Below are positions 12,292-14,318 of a stretch of 14,318 nt of DNA, one piece after another. Each line of letters opens with the position of its first letter. The stretch's first letter is position 1. This DNA is from UBA668 sp049318165. GTDB taxonomy: Bacteria; Actinomycetota; Acidimicrobiia; Acidimicrobiales; Ilumatobacteraceae. The notes beneath the pieces are model-generated. The model worked only from the letters and a program-made list of their open reading frames with translations. It did no database searches and was not told the DNA's origin. The stretch is from the NCBI GenBank assembly GCA_049318165.1, contig JBMOGW010000074.1:1-14318 (forward strand), in the 5' to 3' direction. The translations under genes and the position numbers were made by a program.

Positions 12292-14121
12292 GTGAACGGC
12301 TCGCCGGCCGCGTGCTTGCGCGAAGTGGAGGACTTGCGAGCCACCGTGCTCGCGGCCACACCCGATGCCGCCGTGCTCGCGACCGTGCACGACGCACATC
12401 GGCAGAGCGCCACCAACCTCGCCCAGTTCATCGCGCTGCGCAGTCACGACCTGCGCCAACTGCAGCACGACCTGGCCTCGCTCGGGTTGTCGTCGCTCGG
12501 ACGATCCGAAGCCAACGTCGCCGCCACCCTCGACGCCGTGCACCGCGCACTGCTGGCGCTGAACGGCAACCCGGTCGTCGATCCGGAGGACACCGACCAC
12601 AGCTTCGAGGCCGGACCGCGCGCGTTGCAACGCAAGACCCACGCGCTGCTCGGCCCTCGCCCGCCGCACCGCACGACGCGCATCATGGTGACGATGCCCA
12701 CCGAGGCAGCGTTCGACCGATCGCTCGTGCACCGCTTCGTGGACGCCGGGATGGATGTGGCCCGCATCAACTGCGCCCACGACACTCCTGCCGAATGGCA
12801 CGCGATCGCCACCAACGTGCGCGCCGCGGCCCAACGCGCCGACAAGGACGTGCGCATCCTGATGGACCTCGCCGGCCCCAAGCTGCGCACGGCGAGCATG
12901 GCGCCCGGTGCCGCCGTGGTGCGCATCAAGCCACGGCGCGACCTGCTCGGCAAGGTGATCACCCCTGGCCGAGCGTTGCTGGTGGCCGAGGGTTCACTGC
13001 TCGACGACCCGAACAGCCCGATGCAGACGATCCCCGTGTCGGTGGAGCTGTGGGACGTGCTGCGCCCCGGCATGAAGTTGCGCCTCACCGACTCGCGCAA
13101 CGCGCAACGCACGTTGCTGGTCCGCGACGTCGGCATGTCGAGCGCCGTGGTCGAATGCGAACGCACCGCCTACGTCACGCCCGGCATGAGCCTGCAGGTC
13201 GAGCACCCGTCGGGCACCAGCGGCGTCGTCGGCGAGTTCCCGCCGACCGAGGGCTGGGTGCAGCTCACCGTGGGGCACATCGTGGAACTGATCGGTGGCG
13301 ACGTGCAGGGCGAGCCGCTCACGCCCGGCAGGGTGCGCGTCGGCTGCACGTTGCCCGAAGCCGTCGCCGCGCTGCGGCCGGGCCACCGGGTGTTCTTCGA
13401 CGACGGCAAGTTCGAAGGCGTCGTCGAGACCGTCCGCCACGGCCGTCACGGCCCGCCCAACGCCTCCATCCGCATCACCGCCGCACCCGAGGGCGGCGGC
13501 AAGCTGCGCGCCGAGAAGGGCATCAACCTGCCGGACACCGACGTCGAGGTGCCGGCGCTCACCGAGCGCGATCTCCAGCACCTCGCGATCGCCACCGACC
13601 TCGCCGACCTCGTCGCCCTGTCGTTCGTGCGCGAACCGGTCGACGTCGACCACCTGCTGCGCGCCATCGACGACCTCGGCGCACGCCGGCTCGGCATCGT
13701 GCTGAAGATCGAGACCGTGCAGGGGTTTCGCAACCTGCCGCAGATCCTGCAGACGGCGATGCGCACCGAACGCGTCGGCGTGATGATCGCCCGCGGCGAC
13801 CTGGCCGTCGAGGTCGGTTACGAACGGCTCGCCGAGGTGCAGGAGGAGATCCTGTGGCTGTGCGAGGCCGCGCACCTGCCGGTCATCTGGGCCACCGAGG
13901 TGCTCGACCAGTTGGCGAGGACGGGACGTCCGTCGCGGTCCGAGATCACCGATGCGGCGATGAGCGAACGTGCCGAGTGCGTGATGCTGAACAAGGGCCC
14001 GCACATCGTGGACGCCATCAGCACGCTGCGCGAGATCCTGCAGCGCATGGCCGAGCACCAGAGCAAGAAGCGGCACCTGATGCGGCCGCTGCGCTCGTGG
14101 ACCGGCGGCCGGCCCGGCTGA
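12292..14121 (+). CDS. Atypical pyruvate kinase-like protein with N-terminal extension and no C-terminal domain
   Basis: A 609-residue protein related to pyruvate kinase, which transfers phosphate from PEP to ADP. Residues 1-125 are a helical extension not found in ordinary enzymes. The barrel starts at IMVTMPTEAAF (131-141), with AGMDVARINCAHD (152-164) and MDLAGPKLRT (191-200). A long inserted section at about 205-400 replaces the usual smaller B domain. The barrel then resumes with EKGINLP (408-414), the catalytic LKIET (Lys472, Glu474), MIARGDLAVEV (498-508, Asp503) and ATEVLDQ (534-540, Thr535). The end, VMLNKGPHIVDAISTL, differs from the standard MLSGETA segment, and the C-terminal allosteric domain is missing. 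The Ser and Thr that bind potassium in standard enzymes are Ala162 and Leu193, and the Glu of GPE is Lys197. The GTG start is supported by the -10 spacing. I recall a plant protein family with the same layout. Pyruvate kinase activity is likely but not certain. Confidence 0.88.
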   Translation: MNGSPAACLREVEDLRATVLAATPDAAVLATVHDAHRQSATNLAQFIALRSHDLRQLQHDLASLGLSSLGRSEANVAATLDAVHRALLALNGNPVVDPEDTDHSFEAGPRALQRKTHALLGPRPPHRTTRIMVTMPTEAAFDRSLVHRFVDAGMDVARINCAHDTPAEWHAIATNVRAAAQRADKDVRILMDLAGPKLRTASMAPGAAVVRIKPRRDLLGKVITPGRALLVAEGSLLDDPNSPMQTIPVSVELWDVLRPGMKLRLTDSRNAQRTLLVRDVGMSSAVVECERTAYVTPGMSLQVEHPSGTSGVVGEFPPTEGWVQLTVGHIVELIGGDVQGEPLTPGRVRVGCTLPEAVAALRPGHRVFFDDGKFEGVVETVRHGRHGPPNASIRITAAPEGGGKLRAEKGINLPDTDVEVPALTERDLQHLAIATDLADLVALSFVREPVDVDHLLRAIDDLGARRLGIVLKIETVQGFRNLPQILQTAMRTERVGVMIARGDLAVEVGYERLAEVQEEILWLCEAAHLPVIWATEVLDQLARTGRPSRSEITDAAMSERAECVMLNKGPHIVDAISTLREILQRMAEHQSKKRHLMRPLRSWTGGRPG

Positions 14122-14138
14122 CACGCCCACCCGGGCCG
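14110..14138. terminator. GC-rich hairpin between convergent pyruvate kinase-like and rnhB genes
   Basis: CGGCCCGG (14110-14117) pairs exactly with CCGGGCCG (14131-14138), giving an 8-bp all-GC stem with a 13-base loop that contains the TGA stop of the pyruvate kinase-like gene. The rnhB stop lies 3 bases beyond. There is no T-tract, as is common in high-GC actinobacteria, so it may serve as a bidirectional terminator. Confidence 0.5.
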
Positions 14139-14140
14139 CA

Positions 14141-14318
14141 TCAGAACAGCGTCGGCTGCTCGAACTTCACGGCACGCGTGATGCCCGTCCACGGCACGTA
14201 GTTGTCCATGAACACCCACGTGCGGCGATGGATGGCCGACGGGCCGTAACCCTGCAGCGCCGCCTTGTGCACCGGGCACGGGTAGCCCTTGTTGGTGTCG
14301 AAGCTCCAGTGCGGGTAG
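14141..14318 (-). CDS. rnhB: Ribonuclease HII, C-terminal end (5' end outside window)
   Basis: The last 58 residues of ribonuclease HII, which cuts RNA in RNA-DNA hybrids and removes single ribonucleotides from DNA. The visible sequence has FDTNKGYPCPVHKAAL (6-21 of the fragment), the family's conserved Lys-Gly-Tyr and His segment, followed by YGPSAIHRRTWVFMDNY (24-40), equal to the GPS..HRRSF signature. The fragment ends EQPTLF and a TGA read from 14141-14143. The acidic catalytic residues would lie further upstream, outside the window. The gene is cut by the window edge, so its start and length are not known. It converges on the pyruvate kinase-like gene across a 19-base gap with a strong hairpin. 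Confidence 0.92.
   Translation of the reverse strand, partial: YPHWSFDTNKGYPCPVHKAALQGYGPSAIHRRTWVFMDNYVPWTGITRAVKFEQPTLF

Noticed and set aside
11691..14201. Plus-strand open frame of 836 codons running antisense to the amine oxidase and over the pyruvate kinase-like gene
   Set aside because: It is extremely Arg/Pro/Ala-rich, shows no domain, and two recognisable proteins occupy the same bases in other frames. Long stop-free shadow frames are expected at this GC content.

Overview
The window is GC-rich and densely coded. Neighbouring genes often overlap by 4 bases, GTG starts are common, four predicted exported proteins are lipoproteins, and several genes look leaderless. This fits a high-GC actinobacterium. 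An Acidimicrobiia-type organism (Ilumatobacter-like) is my best guess from general impression only; nothing here proves the taxon.

Left part (1-1913): the C-terminal part of an acyl-CoA dehydrogenase whose start lies outside the window, converging on a small two-helix membrane protein on the minus strand. That gene is transcribed away from a class I SAM-dependent methyltransferase.

Centre (1929-8658, minus strand): one operon of five tightly coupled genes, in transcription order a SWIM zinc-finger protein, a DUF5691-type protein, a MoxR-type AAA+ ATPase, a DUF5682 protein and a VWA (CoxE-like) protein. Three of the four junctions are 4-base stop/start overlaps and the fourth is a 7-base gap. 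The operon has a clear -10 element placed for a leaderless start. MoxR-VWA pairs generally act as ATP-driven remodelling or metal-insertion machines. The same kinds of protein are, as I recall, encoded together in the E. coli yehL/yehM/yehP/yehQ region. The function of this five-part set is unknown to me, and it is the best candidate here for an under-described system.

Right of centre (8659-10920, plus strand): a divergent operon of four lipoproteins: a PCuAC copper chaperone with an expanded Met-rich loop, a TlpA-like thioredoxin, a SCO copper/thiol protein and a cupredoxin-like protein with an unusual ligand set. The first three form a recognisable set for copper delivery to the CuA centre of cytochrome c oxidase outside the membrane. 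The leader of this operon can fold into a possible three-way junction.

Right end (10973-14318): a flavin amine oxidase on the minus strand; a divergently transcribed, atypical pyruvate kinase-like protein with an N-terminal extension, no C-terminal domain and an altered potassium site; and, converging on it, the C-terminal end of ribonuclease HII (rnhB), cut by the window edge. No stretch longer than 300 bases lacks a gene. I saw no tRNA, rRNA, insertion sequence or CRISPR array.
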